Source: Ancylobacter sp. WKF20 (GTDB taxonomy: Bacteria > Pseudomonadota > Alphaproteobacteria > Rhizobiales > Xanthobacteraceae). From it: a stretch of DNA of 64,000 nucleotides. The notes below the pieces were generated by a model. That model had not been told where the DNA came from. It saw only the letters and a list, made by a program, of their open reading frames with translations, and did no database searches. A program made the position numbers and the translations under genes. Positions within the stretch are counted from its first letter, which is position 1; each line of letters starts with the position of its first letter. Below are positions 1-7,353 of this stretch, piece after piece. Where the stretch lies: contig NZ_CP121679.1 in the NCBI RefSeq assembly GCF_029760895.1, positions 4,508,001 to 4,572,000 of the forward strand. Direction: 5' to 3'.

Positions 1-1
1 G

Positions 2-337
2 GCGCAGCTCATGGCGCTGACGACGCGGGCGCGCGGCACCTCGAAGATCACCGAGACGATCTTCGAGAACCGCTTCATGCATGTGCAGGAGCTCGCCCGC
101 CTCGGCGCGCGCATCCATCTCGACGGCGAGACCGCCACCATCGAGGGCGTGGAGAAGCTCACCGGCGCGCCGGTGATGGCGACGGATCTGCGCGCCTCGG
201 TGTCGCTGGTCATCGGCGCGCTGGCGGCCGAGGGCGAGAGCATGATCCACCGCGTCTACCACCTCGACCGCGGTTTCGAGCGGCTGGAGGAAAAGCTCTC
301 CACCTGCGGCGCGCAGATCGAGCGCATCGCCGGCTGA
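2..337 (+). CDS. murA: UDP-N-acetylglucosamine 1-carboxyvinyltransferase, C-terminal part
   Basis: This is the last 111 codons of MurA, the cytosolic enzyme that adds enolpyruvate to UDP-GlcNAc in the first committed step of peptidoglycan synthesis. The frame is already open at base 2, so the start and the catalytic cysteine loop lie upstream of the window. Visible family hallmarks are the FENRFMHV segment, LARLGARI, the [10 protein letters not shown] segment and the closing [13 protein letters not shown] helix. The ATG at base 11 is internal and is not the start. The end is complete. Family membership is certain; only the length is cut by the window. Confidence 0.94.
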   Translation, partial: AQLMALTTRARGTSKITETIFENRFMHVQELARLGARIHLDGETATIEGVEKLTGAPVMATDLRASVSLVIGALAAEGESMIHRVYHLDRGFERLEEKLSTCGAQIERIAG

Positions 338-393
338 GGCCGGTGGGGGGCCCGGCGCCCCGCTTGTGCCGGAAGGCTCCCAACACGAGCACG

Positions 394-764
394 GTCATCC
401 CCGGACCTGACCCGGGGATCCACGACGTAGCTGGGCGGATAGGTCGGCTGAGCGTATGGCGCTTCGCGAGTCTCTCCTGGGCCCCGGATCATCATTGCGC
501 TGCGCGCAACTCGTCCGGGGAACGGATGAGGGCGGTGGCACGAGGTAGGCCCTCGTCGCGCGCGCCCGCCCGCTCGTGTCCCGGCCCAGCGACGGCGAAG
601 CCGGAGCGCCGAGCCGGGACCCAGCGCCGGACTCTTTGGCAACCCCCGATACCCTTCCCAACCCATAGACCGTCATCCCCGGGCCTGACCCGGGGATCCA
701 CGCCTTCCCTCCCGCCCTCGTGTCCAAAAGTCGTGGATGGCCGGGCCAAGCCCGGCCATGACGG
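394..764. repeat. Cluster of five REP-like palindromic elements
   Basis: The 629-base gap between murA and the next gene (338-966) holds no convincing gene but several GC-rich palindromes. Units at 394-426 and 672-703 share the pattern GTCATCCCCGG..CCTGACCCGGGGATCCACG. A related inverted unit lies at 732-764 (CGTGGATGGCCGGGC / GCCCGGCCATGACGG). Two further hairpins are at 482-520 (CCCCGGA/TCCGGGG) and 578-620 (GTCCCGGC/GCCGGGAC). This type of intergenic palindrome is common in Bradyrhizobium and Xanthobacteraceae relatives. One unit could also end murA transcription, though no U-run is seen. Confidence 0.75.
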
Positions 765-966
765 CGTGACACTGGCGGACTCCCCACTCCCGCACTCCTC
801 ACTCCCTCCGCCCCAAGCCCTCCGCCCCAACACACCCTCCCACCCCTTGCCAGCCGGCGCTTCCAACGCCATCTGCCGCTCACAGGTTGCGGCGCGGGAC
901 GCCGCGTGTGATGGCGGGGACGCGGCTTGCGGGCGCGCTCCGACCGACGTGGCGGAGACGAAGATC

Positions 967-1446
967 ATGGCCGGACTGAAACTGATCGCGCTGGACGCGG
1001 AAGACCTTGCCGTTCTCTCGGTGCATATGCAGGACGCGGTGGTGAGCATCGGCGAGATGACCTATCTGCCGAAGGAGCGCCGCTTCGTCATGCTCGCCAA
1101 TCGCTTCGACTGGGAGAAGGCCATCCAGGCCGAGGCGATGGCCGATCCCGAGGCGCCCCTCGGCGTCGCGGCGCGGGCGGCGCCCTGCGTGCGGCGCCGC
1201 TCCGGGCTGCGCGTCGAACGGGTGCTGGCGGCGCGGCTGCGCGGCATCGACCTGAAGAACAAGCAGGCCGTGCTCAACCTTCTCGCCATGAAGTTCGAGG
1301 AAAACGCGGCGCCCTCCGGCACGGTGAGCTTCCTGTTCTCCGGCGGCGGCGAGGTGCAGCTCGATGTCGAGTGCATGGAAGCCGGCCTTGAGGATCTCGG
1401 GCCCGCCTGGGACGCCGCCGGCACCCCCTGCCACGACGTCGAGTGA
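967..1446 (+). CDS. DUF2948 family protein
   Basis: A 159-residue cytosolic protein of the DUF2948 family, conserved beside murA and hisD in Hyphomicrobiales; its function is not known. I start it at the ATG at 967 because MAGLKLIALDAEDLAVLS is the usual family N-terminus; the open frame continues upstream through the palindrome cluster and is not coding there. It contains the family segments LSVHMQDAV, YLPKERRFVMLANRFDWE and the C-terminal GEVQLDVECMEAGLEDLG. No signal peptide, membrane segment or catalytic motif is visible. Its acidic C-terminal half suggests a binding role, which is only inference. Confidence 0.9.
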   Translation: MAGLKLIALDAEDLAVLSVHMQDAVVSIGEMTYLPKERRFVMLANRFDWEKAIQAEAMADPEAPLGVAARAAPCVRRRSGLRVERVLAARLRGIDLKNKQAVLNLLAMKFEENAAPSGTVSFLFSGGGEVQLDVECMEAGLEDLGPAWDAAGTPCHDVE

Positions 1447-1675
1447 GGGGACGTGGAATGAGGCCCGCGCCCGGCGGGTCGGGACGCCCTCCCCGGGGCC
1501 TTGGCGCGACGCCGCGCGAACCCGCTGAGGCGTCTGCGCGCAATCGTCCCTCGCAGGCCCCTTGTCTTATGACGGCGCGGTTGCGATAGGACGGGCTGGC
1601 CCGCATGCGTGCCCGCCTCATGGCAGGTGCCGCGCCGGGTCGCGCTTCCGTTGATCGCGTCCCGCAGGTGCCGTC

Positions 1676-2968
1676 ATGCCGCTTCGCCTCTCCACCGCCG
1701 CCCCGGATTTCGCCGAGCGCTTCCAGGCCTTTCTCGGCACCAAGCGGGAGGTGTCGCAGGATGTCGCCGACGCGGTGGCCCGCATCATCAACGAGGTGCG
1801 CGCGCGCGGCGACGCGGCGCTGATCGATTTTTCCCGCCAGTTCGACCGGGTGGACCTCGCCACAATCGGCATCCGCGTGACGGAAGCCGAGATCGACGCG
1901 GCGGTGGCGGCGGCCGATCCGGCGACGCGCGAGGCGCTGGCTTTCGCCCATGAGCGCATCCGCTCCCACCATGCCCGCCAGTTGCCCGCCAGCGGGCGCT
2001 ATGTCGATGCCGCCGGTGTCGAGCTCGGCCATCGCTGGACAGCGGTGGACGCGGTCGGCCTCTATGTGCCCGGCGGCACGGCGGCCTATCCGTCCTCCGT
2101 GCTCATGAACGCCGTGCCGGCCAAGGTCGCGGGTGTGGAGCGCCTCGCCATGGTGGTGCCCTCGCCCGATGGGCAGCTCAACCCGCTGGTGCTGGCCGCC
2201 GCGCGGCTCGCCGGCGTCGATGAGGTGTACCGCGTCGGCGGGGCGCAGGCGGTGGCCGCGCTCGCCTATGGCACGCAAACCATCGCCCCCGTCGCCAAGA
2301 TCGTCGGACCGGGCAATGCCTATGTCGCCGCCGCCAAGCGCCATGTCTTCGGCACGGTCGGCATCGACATGGTGGCCGGCCCTTCCGAGGTGCTGGTGAT
2401 CGCCGATGGCCATCAGAACCCCGACTGGATCGCCGCCGATCTGCTCGCGCAGGCCGAGCACGACACCGCCGCGCAGTCGATCCTGATGACGGATGATGCC
2501 GCGCTCGCCGACGCCGTCATCGCCGCCGTGGAGCGCCAGCTCGCCACCCTGCCGCGCCGCGACATTGCCAGTGCGAGCTGGGCCGATTACGGCGCGGTGA
2601 TCCTGCTGCGGAGCCTCGATGAAGCGCCCGCGCTTTCCGACCGCATCGCCCCCGAGCATCTGGAAATCATGGCGGCGGATGCCGAGGCACTGGTCGAGCG
2701 TATCCGCCATGCCGGCGCGATCTTCATCGGAGCGCATACGCCGGAGGCCATTGGCGACTATGTCGGCGGCTCCAACCATGTGCTGCCCACCGCGCGCTCG
2801 GCCCGCTTCTCCTCGGGCCTCAACGTGCTCGACTTCATGAAGCGCACCTCGATCCTCAAATGCGGGCGGGAGCAGCTGCGCGCGCTCGGCCCGGCCGCCA
2901 TCGCGCTCGGTGAGGCGGAGGGGCTCGGCGCCCATGCCCGCTCCGTCGCGATCCGGCTGAACCTCTGA
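1676..2968 (+). CDS. hisD: Histidinol dehydrogenase
   Basis: A 430-residue zinc enzyme of normal length. It oxidises L-histidinol through histidinal to L-histidine with two NAD+, the last two steps of histidine synthesis, in the cytosol. Clear signatures are [35 protein letters not shown], the KIVGPGN segment, [10 protein letters not shown], the AEHD motif near residue 260, and IAPEHLEI with GAIFIG. The start at 1676 matches the family. Eleven bases separate it from the next gene, as in related genomes where hisD heads this small cluster. Confidence 0.97.
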   Translation: MPLRLSTAAPDFAERFQAFLGTKREVSQDVADAVARIINEVRARGDAALIDFSRQFDRVDLATIGIRVTEAEIDAAVAAADPATREALAFAHERIRSHHARQLPASGRYVDAAGVELGHRWTAVDAVGLYVPGGTAAYPSSVLMNAVPAKVAGVERLAMVVPSPDGQLNPLVLAAARLAGVDEVYRVGGAQAVAALAYGTQTIAPVAKIVGPGNAYVAAAKRHVFGTVGIDMVAGPSEVLVIADGHQNPDWIAADLLAQAEHDTAAQSILMTDDAALADAVIAAVERQLATLPRRDIASASWADYGAVILLRSLDEAPALSDRIAPEHLEIMAADAEALVERIRHAGAIFIGAHTPEAIGDYVGGSNHVLPTARSARFSSGLNVLDFMKRTSILKCGREQLRALGPAAIALGEAEGLGAHARSVAIRLNL

Positions 2969-2978
2969 CGGAGGGGCC

Positions 2979-3506
2979 ATGGCGGACGGCGACGATCCGG
3001 TCGGCGACGACCCCACGATTGACGATCCTCACGCCGCCACCCGCCGCCTCGCGGCGGTGACGCTCGATCCCGCGTCGATCGGGCGGGCCAATCGCGACGT
3101 CGAGCATGAGCGCGCCGTCGCCATTTACGACCTGCTGGAAGAAAACAGCTTCGCCCCGCTGGGCGATGACGCGCCCGGCCCCTATGGCCTTGCCATCTCG
3201 CTGGTCGAGGGGCGGCTGGTGCTCGACATCACCCGCACGGATGGCGCGCCCGTGGTGCAGCACCATCTCTCGCTCTCGCCGCTGCGCAAGGTGGTGCGCG
3301 ACTATTTCCTGGTCTGCGAAAGCTATTACTCCGCCATCCGCACCTCCAGCCCCTCGCAGATCGAGGCGATCGACATGGGCCGGCGCGGTTTGCACAATGA
3401 AGGCTCGGAGGTGCTGCGCGAGCGGCTAAAGGACAAGATCGCGCTCGATTTCGGCACCGCCCGGCGTCTGTTCACGCTGGTCTGCGCCCTGCACTGGAGG
3501 GGGTGA
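2979..3506 (+). CDS. UPF0262 family protein
   Basis: A 175-residue protein of the UPF0262 family, found almost only in alphaproteobacteria, usually directly after hisD. The recognisable core is [40 protein letters not shown] and the [13 protein letters not shown] segment; the end matches the family pattern [21 protein letters not shown]. No catalytic residues are known and the role is unassigned. Its stop overlaps the GTG start of the next gene (GTGA), so the two are probably translated together. Confidence 0.9.
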   Translation: MADGDDPVGDDPTIDDPHAATRRLAAVTLDPASIGRANRDVEHERAVAIYDLLEENSFAPLGDDAPGPYGLAISLVEGRLVLDITRTDGAPVVQHHLSLSPLRKVVRDYFLVCESYYSAIRTSSPSQIEAIDMGRRGLHNEGSEVLRERLKDKIALDFGTARRLFTLVCALHWRG

Positions 3507-4003
3507 GGGTGGACGCCCCCCGCGCGCCGCTTGCCGACCTCATGGCCGACCCTTTTGCGGGGCCCACGCGCCGCGAGCGTCCGCAATCGGTGCTGTTCAT
3601 GTGCGGGCAGAATGTGGTGCGCTCGCCCATGGCGGCGGTGCTCGCCCGCCATCTGTTCGGGCGCTCGCTCTATGTCGGCTCGGCCGGCGTCATCCGGGGC
3701 GAGGTTGATCCCTTCGTGCAGGCGGCCATCGACGAGATCGGCCTCGACCTCAGCCGCCACCGGCCGCAGACGCTGGAGGAGCTGGAGGAGAATGAGGGCC
3801 TCGCCTTCGACCTCGTCATCACCCTCTCGCCCGACGCCCATCACCGCGCGCTGGAGCTGACCCGCACCAACGCCATCGACGTGGAATACTGGCCGACGCC
3901 CGACCCCTCGCTGGAGAGCGGCAATCGCGAGCAGCGCATGGACGCCTACCGCACCGTGCGCGACGAGCTGGAGACGCGGATCAAGCGACGCTTCCGCCCC
4001 TGA
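3503..4003 (+). CDS. Low-molecular-weight phosphotyrosine phosphatase-like protein
   Basis: A 166-residue protein with the LMW-PTP/ArsC fold. The phosphate-binding loop is CGQNVVRSP, nucleophile Cys34 and Arg40 counted from the GTG at 3503; the family general acid is probably in PDPS near residue 133. It would hydrolyse a phosphate ester or reduce arsenate in the cytosol; the substrate is unknown. The GTG at 3503 overlaps the upstream stop by four bases; a second GTG at 3509 is possible. Its place after UPF0262 is conserved in Hyphomicrobiales. It is distinct from the true arsenate reductase near 41.6 kb, which sits in an ars operon. Confidence 0.87.
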   Translation: MRVDAPRAPLADLMADPFAGPTRRERPQSVLFMCGQNVVRSPMAAVLARHLFGRSLYVGSAGVIRGEVDPFVQAAIDEIGLDLSRHRPQTLEELEENEGLAFDLVITLSPDAHHRALELTRTNAIDVEYWPTPDPSLESGNREQRMDAYRTVRDELETRIKRRFRP

Positions 4004-4017
4004 ACCTTGGTCACACT

Positions 4018-4055
4018 GGCCTGACTGGTCACCTCATCGGCCTGACTGTTCACCT
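4018..4055. repeat. Short direct repeat, two 17-base units
   Basis: Two near-identical units, GGCCTGACTGGTCACCT (4018-4034) and GGCCTGACTGTTCACCT (4039-4055), differ at one base and repeat every 21 bases. They lie in the 150-base gap between the phosphatase gene and maf, where relatives often carry infA. A 21-base period places both units on one face of the helix, so a regulator site is possible; this is inference. Confidence 0.5.
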
Positions 4056-4153
4056 GACTGCACCAATAAGCCGTTCAATTTTGACCCGGATTGCACTAGC
4101 GTGCGGCCCGACACGACCGCCCGATCATCCGGCGGAATCAGGAGTTTCCTTGC

Positions 4154-4777
4154 GTGAATGCCCGTCCCCGCCTGGTGCTGGCCTCCGGCTCGCCGCGTCG
4201 CCTGGCGCTGCTGGCCCAAGCCGGAATCGAACCCGAAGCCCTTCTCCCGGCCGATATTGACGAAACGCCCGAGCGCGGGGAGCTGCCCCGGCGTCTCGCG
4301 CAACGCCTTGCGCAACAAAAGCTTTTAGCCGCGGACGCCCGGCGCAAGATCACTGGGGAGTATGATGGCACCTATTTGCTCGCCGCCGATACGGTGGTGG
4401 CGGTGGGCCGGCGCATCCTTCCCAAGCCCGAGACCAGCGACGAGGCGGCGGACTGCCTGCGCCTGCTCTCCGGCCGCGCCCATCGGGTCTATACCGGCAT
4501 CGCGCTGATGACCCCGAAGGGCGGCGTGCGCGCCCGTCTGGTCGAAACCCGCGTGCGTTTCAAGCGTTTGTCCCGCGAGGAACTCGACGCCTACATCGCC
4601 TCGCGCGAATGGCAGGGCAAGGCGGGAGGCTATGCGATTCAAGGACTTGCGGGCACATTCGTGATCAAGCTGGTCGGCTCCTACACCAATGTGGTCGGCC
4701 TGCCGCTGGCTGAGACCGTCGCCCTGCTGGCGGGCGAGCGCTACCCGGTATTGCAGCGCTGGGGGCATCCGGCGTGA
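4154..4777 (+). CDS. maf: Maf family nucleotide pyrophosphatase
   Basis: A 207-residue Maf/YhdE-type enzyme that hydrolyses non-canonical or methylated nucleoside triphosphates to monophosphates, a house-cleaning role sometimes tied to septum arrest. Family motifs are [14 protein letters not shown] at the N-terminus, ADTVVAVG in the middle, [13 protein letters not shown] and the [14 protein letters not shown] segment. The start is a GTG at 4154 with GGAG at 4141-4144 upstream. It is followed after three bases by yacG, so the two form a unit. Confidence 0.93.
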   Translation: MNARPRLVLASGSPRRLALLAQAGIEPEALLPADIDETPERGELPRRLAQRLAQQKLLAADARRKITGEYDGTYLLAADTVVAVGRRILPKPETSDEAADCLRLLSGRAHRVYTGIALMTPKGGVRARLVETRVRFKRLSREELDAYIASREWQGKAGGYAIQGLAGTFVIKLVGSYTNVVGLPLAETVALLAGERYPVLQRWGHPA

Positions 4778-4792
4778 GGGATGAGATCCGCC

Positions 4793-5008
4793 ATGGCCGA
4801 TGACGCGCCCAACCCGCTCGCCGGCAAGCCGTGCCCGATCTGCGGCAAGGCCATGGTAGAAAAATACCGCCCGTTCTGCTCCAGTCGCTGCGCCGATCTC
4901 GACCTCCACCGCTGGCTCACCGGCAGCTACGCCATCCCCCTCACCGAGAATGACGACGAGGACGGCGAGGAGCCGTCCCTCGCCCCCGCGACGCCGCGCG
5001 AGAGGTGA
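4793..5008 (+). CDS. yacG: DNA gyrase inhibitor YacG, zinc-binding
   Basis: A small zinc protein of 71 residues from the ATG at 4793. YacG binds GyrB and restrains DNA gyrase. The treble-clef zinc site is CPIC followed by CSSRC, then DLDLHRWLTGSYAIP, the family signature. The C-terminus is acidic (NDDEDGEE). The frame also has an ATG at 4781; I prefer 4793 because GAGGGATGAG lies just upstream at good spacing. It follows maf and precedes tRNA-Phe, as in many Hyphomicrobiales. Confidence 0.9.
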   Translation: MADDAPNPLAGKPCPICGKAMVEKYRPFCSSRCADLDLHRWLTGSYAIPLTENDDEDGEEPSLAPATPRER

Positions 5009-5277
5009 GGGCAGGGCCCGGCAGCGGGGCGCGAGAGGGGCGACGTGCCTCCGCGCTCAACGTCTTGTCTTTCCAACCGATTTCAGCGTGCCACGCACCG
5101 CCTGCGGCGATCACGGCGCGACGGGCGCTGGGCAGGCGCGGTTGTTGGAGGTTTTATGTTACCTTCACACAAGGGTTGGGGAAAAGCCGGCATTTTCCTG
5201 GCCCGGACATATGGACAGCCGGGGAACGAGACTCTATAACCCGCCCGCTCCGCACGGCCACGGCCGTTGCCGGCTAC

Positions 5278-5353
5278 GCCCAGGTAGCTCAGTTGGTAGA
5301 GCATGCGACTGAAAATCGCAGTGTCGGCGGTTCGACTCCGTCCCTGGGCACCA
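5278..5353 (+). tRNA. tRNA-Phe (GAA)
   Basis: A 76-base tRNA with encoded CCA. The acceptor stem pairs GCCCAGG with CCTGGGC. The D-loop has AGTTGGTAGAG, the anticodon stem is TGCGA/TCGCA with anticodon GAA at 5311-5313, and the T-loop reads GGTTCGACTCC. The 3' end is the insertion site of the element to the right, and the integrase gene on the other strand reads into the tRNA. The copy here is intact. Confidence 0.97.
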
Positions 5354-6515
5354 TCACTTCGGGAAAGTTGTTTTCCGACAAAGGTTTAACCTCATTTTTC
5401 GTCCCACTTTTAGCTGCCGTCGAAAGCGGTGGGACAATTCTGTTCGCTGCGAGGCGCTGTTGAGCGGCCTGCGCGAGCCGCCTCTGGCTCGCCGATCGTG
5501 TGTAACGGTCCACCTCCTTTGAGGTGCGATGACCAGTGAAGGCCATGATCTCGCGATCGCTGGCGCCATCCTCGGCGAGCTTGGCAGAGAAGTATTTGCG
5601 CAGGCCATGCGCCGAGCGACCCACCAGCTTCGCGTCCCTGCACCAGTCGCGAAACTTGTTGCCGAAGGCGGCGGTGGAGGCGAAGGGCCGCCCGAAATCG
5701 GTAACGAGGAAAGTCTCCCGGCCGGGAGGCTGGGCAGCGAGCACCGCGCCCAGTTCGTCGCTTATCGGCAGGGTGAGTGTCACCGGTTTGTGCCGGCGAT
5801 TCTTCCACTGTGTGAAGGTGATGCTTCCGTCGTGGACCATGCCTGGCCCCAGCCGGTGGACATCTGAAATGCGCTGGCCGAACTCAAGGAAAAGCATGAG
5901 CGCGAGGCGCGCCATGGAGCCTTCCGGATGCGCCTCGCGGAACTTCGCAACGTCAGTTTCCGTCCATGCGGGAATGCCATCCGGCAGCACCTTGGGAAGA
6001 TAGGGCACGTCCTTGGCAGGGTTGGAGTCGGCCAACTTGCGCGTGATCGCGAAAGCGAAAATTTGCCTGAGTGCCTTTACCATCGAATTTGCAGCGCCGG
6101 GGGTCGCAGCGCGCTTGTCGCGGAGCCCGAGGACATGGCGAGAGAGTAGGGATCGCGACGGAAGGTCCCCAAAGGTCTTCTTGCCGTTGGCCGTGGTCTC
6201 CTGACAGAGGCGTTCGAGGACGGAGCGGCGCACCCGCCGTGTCGTCTCATCCAATCCCTTGAACTCGGCGCTCGCAAAATAGCGCTCGCACAGCTGGCGG
6301 AGGGAACCGGAGAGGGCGGCGGTCTTCACCTGCCGCCCATCTGCCTTGCCGGGCGCACGGCCCGCCAAGGCATCGCTGTAGGCCGACCAGAACGCCGCCG
6401 TGCCGTATTCCTCGCGAATGCGGATCTTCGGCTTACCGGGCACGCGCACGTACCAGCGCACGTTGCCGTGTCTGTCCGTGTCGCGCGAGAGGTGGGGCGG
6501 GTTTGGTCGGGGCAT
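5289..6515 (-). CDS. int: Tyrosine-type site-specific integrase
   Basis: A 408-residue tyrosine recombinase that would insert and excise the element at tRNA-Phe. From the ATG at 6515 the catalytic set is Arg215 (GQRISD), a Lys around 238-243 (WKNRRHK), His303 and Arg306 (HGLR), His329 (GHR) and the nucleophile Tyr338 (VDRYTR). A SAM-like core-binding domain covers roughly residues 65-165. The last 20 or so residues are read from the antisense strand of the tRNA, so they depend on the integrated state; in the excised circle the frame would continue into 21924-21810 instead. It begins one base after the previous gene's stop. Confidence 0.93.
   Translation of the reverse strand: MPRPNPPHLSRDTDRHGNVRWYVRVPGKPKIRIREEYGTAAFWSAYSDALAGRAPGKADGRQVKTAALSGSLRQLCERYFASAEFKGLDETTRRVRRSVLERLCQETTANGKKTFGDLPSRSLLSRHVLGLRDKRAATPGAANSMVKALRQIFAFAITRKLADSNPAKDVPYLPKVLPDGIPAWTETDVAKFREAHPEGSMARLALMLFLEFGQRISDVHRLGPGMVHDGSITFTQWKNRRHKPVTLTLPISDELGAVLAAQPPGRETFLVTDFGRPFASTAAFGNKFRDWCRDAKLVGRSAHGLRKYFSAKLAEDGASDREIMAFTGHRTSKEVDRYTRSASQRRLAQAAQQRLAANRIVPPLSTAAKSGTKNEVKPLSENNFPEVMVPRDGVEPPTLRFSVACSTN
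5338..5354. other. attL core in the tRNA-Phe 3' end
   Basis: CCGTCCCTGGGCACCAT, the last 16 tRNA bases plus one, recurs at 21925-21940 with one G missing. It lies within the reading frame of the integrase gene on the opposite strand, which is why the integrase ends inside the tRNA here. Confidence 0.65.
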
Positions 6516-6516
6516 C

Positions 6517-6720
6517 TTAGCCAATCGCCTCATCCCAAGGGTTGGTGTCTTCCATCGCCGTCTCCAGCGGGGGCAGCGGAGCGGACTCAGCCGGCGCGGA
6601 CATGACGACGATCTTGCCGTCGAGGTCGATTTCAACCCGCGCCTGGACGCCGGCATTCTGCGCGCCCTTGAAGGCGCGCGTAACCTCGGCTGCCGTGAAG
6701 CGTGCGCGGATGCGTGCCAT
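6517..6720 (-). CDS. Small protein upstream of integrase
   Basis: A 67-residue protein starting at the ATG at 6720, with GGAGG eight bases upstream; an in-frame ATG at 6738 is less likely. It opens MARIRARFTAAEVTRAFKGA and has a short beta-rich middle (ARVEIDLDGKIVVM) and an acidic end. Small proteins of this pattern often sit directly before integrases in Hyphomicrobiales elements. An excisionase or integrase-accessory role is inferred from position only; there is no AlpA-like helix-turn-helix I can recognise. Confidence 0.75.
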   Translation of the reverse strand: MARIRARFTAAEVTRAFKGAQNAGVQARVEIDLDGKIVVMSAPAESAPLPPLETAMEDTNPWDEAIG

Positions 6721-6734
6721 ACCAACGCCCTCCT

Positions 6735-7070
6735 TCACACGCTGACGCCGTTGAGGCGCACGCGGATGTTCGCGGCATCGGCAGCGGCAGCGGCGAGGGC
6801 AACGCCGATGAGGCTATTGCCCGAGGCAGTGCCCGTCGCGGCCTTCGCCGTATCGTCCCAGTACACCTTGGCGCCAGCCGCCAGCGCGCCGCTGCCGGTC
6901 TTCGGCAAGTCGAACACGCCGCGTGTGGAGATCTCCACTGCCGCGCCGGCTGCAGCCGGGCCGATGGCCACGCCGAAGAGCGAGCCGACGAGGACGCCGG
7001 CGCCGGAGCCGAGCCCGCCGGCCGGCGCCGTCACGGGCACAATGTCGCCGGTCTGAATGAAGTTCTTCAT
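6735..7070 (-). CDS. DUF2190 family capsid-associated protein
   Basis: A 111-residue protein starting at the ATG at 7070 (MKNFIQTGDIVPVTAPAGG). It has the DUF2190 pattern: an alanine/glycine-rich beta protein with VGSLFGVAIGPAAAGAAVEI, GVFDLPKTG and a final IRVRLNGVSV. Members lie next to capsid genes and are thought to be decoration or cement proteins; this is family knowledge. One base separates it from the gpW-like gene before it, so it belongs to the head operon. Confidence 0.85.
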   Translation of the reverse strand: MKNFIQTGDIVPVTAPAGGLGSGAGVLVGSLFGVAIGPAAAGAAVEISTRGVFDLPKTGSGALAAGAKVYWDDTAKAATGTASGNSLIGVALAAAAADAANIRVRLNGVSV

Positions 7071-7071
7071 G

Positions 7072-7353
7072 TCACAGCCCCTTGCTGGTGTTGAAGTAGA
7101 CGACGCGGGGCCGTGCGGGTCCGGCGCCGAGGCGGGCGTCACAGGCGGCGCGGAGCCGTTCAAGCTCCGCGTCGAGGGCTTCGGGATTGGCGGCGGTGAA
7201 GCGCACGCGGCGCCTGGTGAGCGGCGAGGTGATTTCCACCTCCTCCTGCCGCTCGCCTGCGATTAGCCGCAGCTTGAAGGCGTACAGCGCCTCGTAGAGT
7301 GCGCACGGATCGTTCGTGTCGAGGCTCTGGCCGCCGAGAGTGATCGTGCTCAT
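7072..7353 (-). CDS. gpW-like head-tail joining protein
   Basis: A 93-residue protein resembling phage lambda gpW, which binds the portal after packaging and forms the surface where a tail docks. Visible features are an N-terminal helix with ALYEALYAFKLRLIAGE, a beta hairpin around VEITSPLTRRRVRFT, and a helix AELERLRAACDARLG. Its start overlaps the capsid gene stop (TGATG). In a tail-less satellite this protein would be the interface to a helper's tails, which makes it informative; that use is inference. Confidence 0.8.
   Translation of the reverse strand: MSTITLGGQSLDTNDPCALYEALYAFKLRLIAGERQEEVEITSPLTRRRVRFTAANPEALDAELERLRAACDARLGAGPARPRVVYFNTSKGL

Noticed and set aside
343..966. Long plus-strand open frame upstream of the DUF2948 gene
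   Set aside because: It runs through the palindrome cluster, is Pro/Arg/Ser-rich and lacks homology; the real start is at 967.
3503..4003. Arsenate reductase as the role of the phosphatase-like protein
   Set aside because: It lies in a conserved housekeeping cluster, lacks the CDSAAGEACPVWPG redox region of the true ArsC at 41.6 kb and has no arsenic neighbours.
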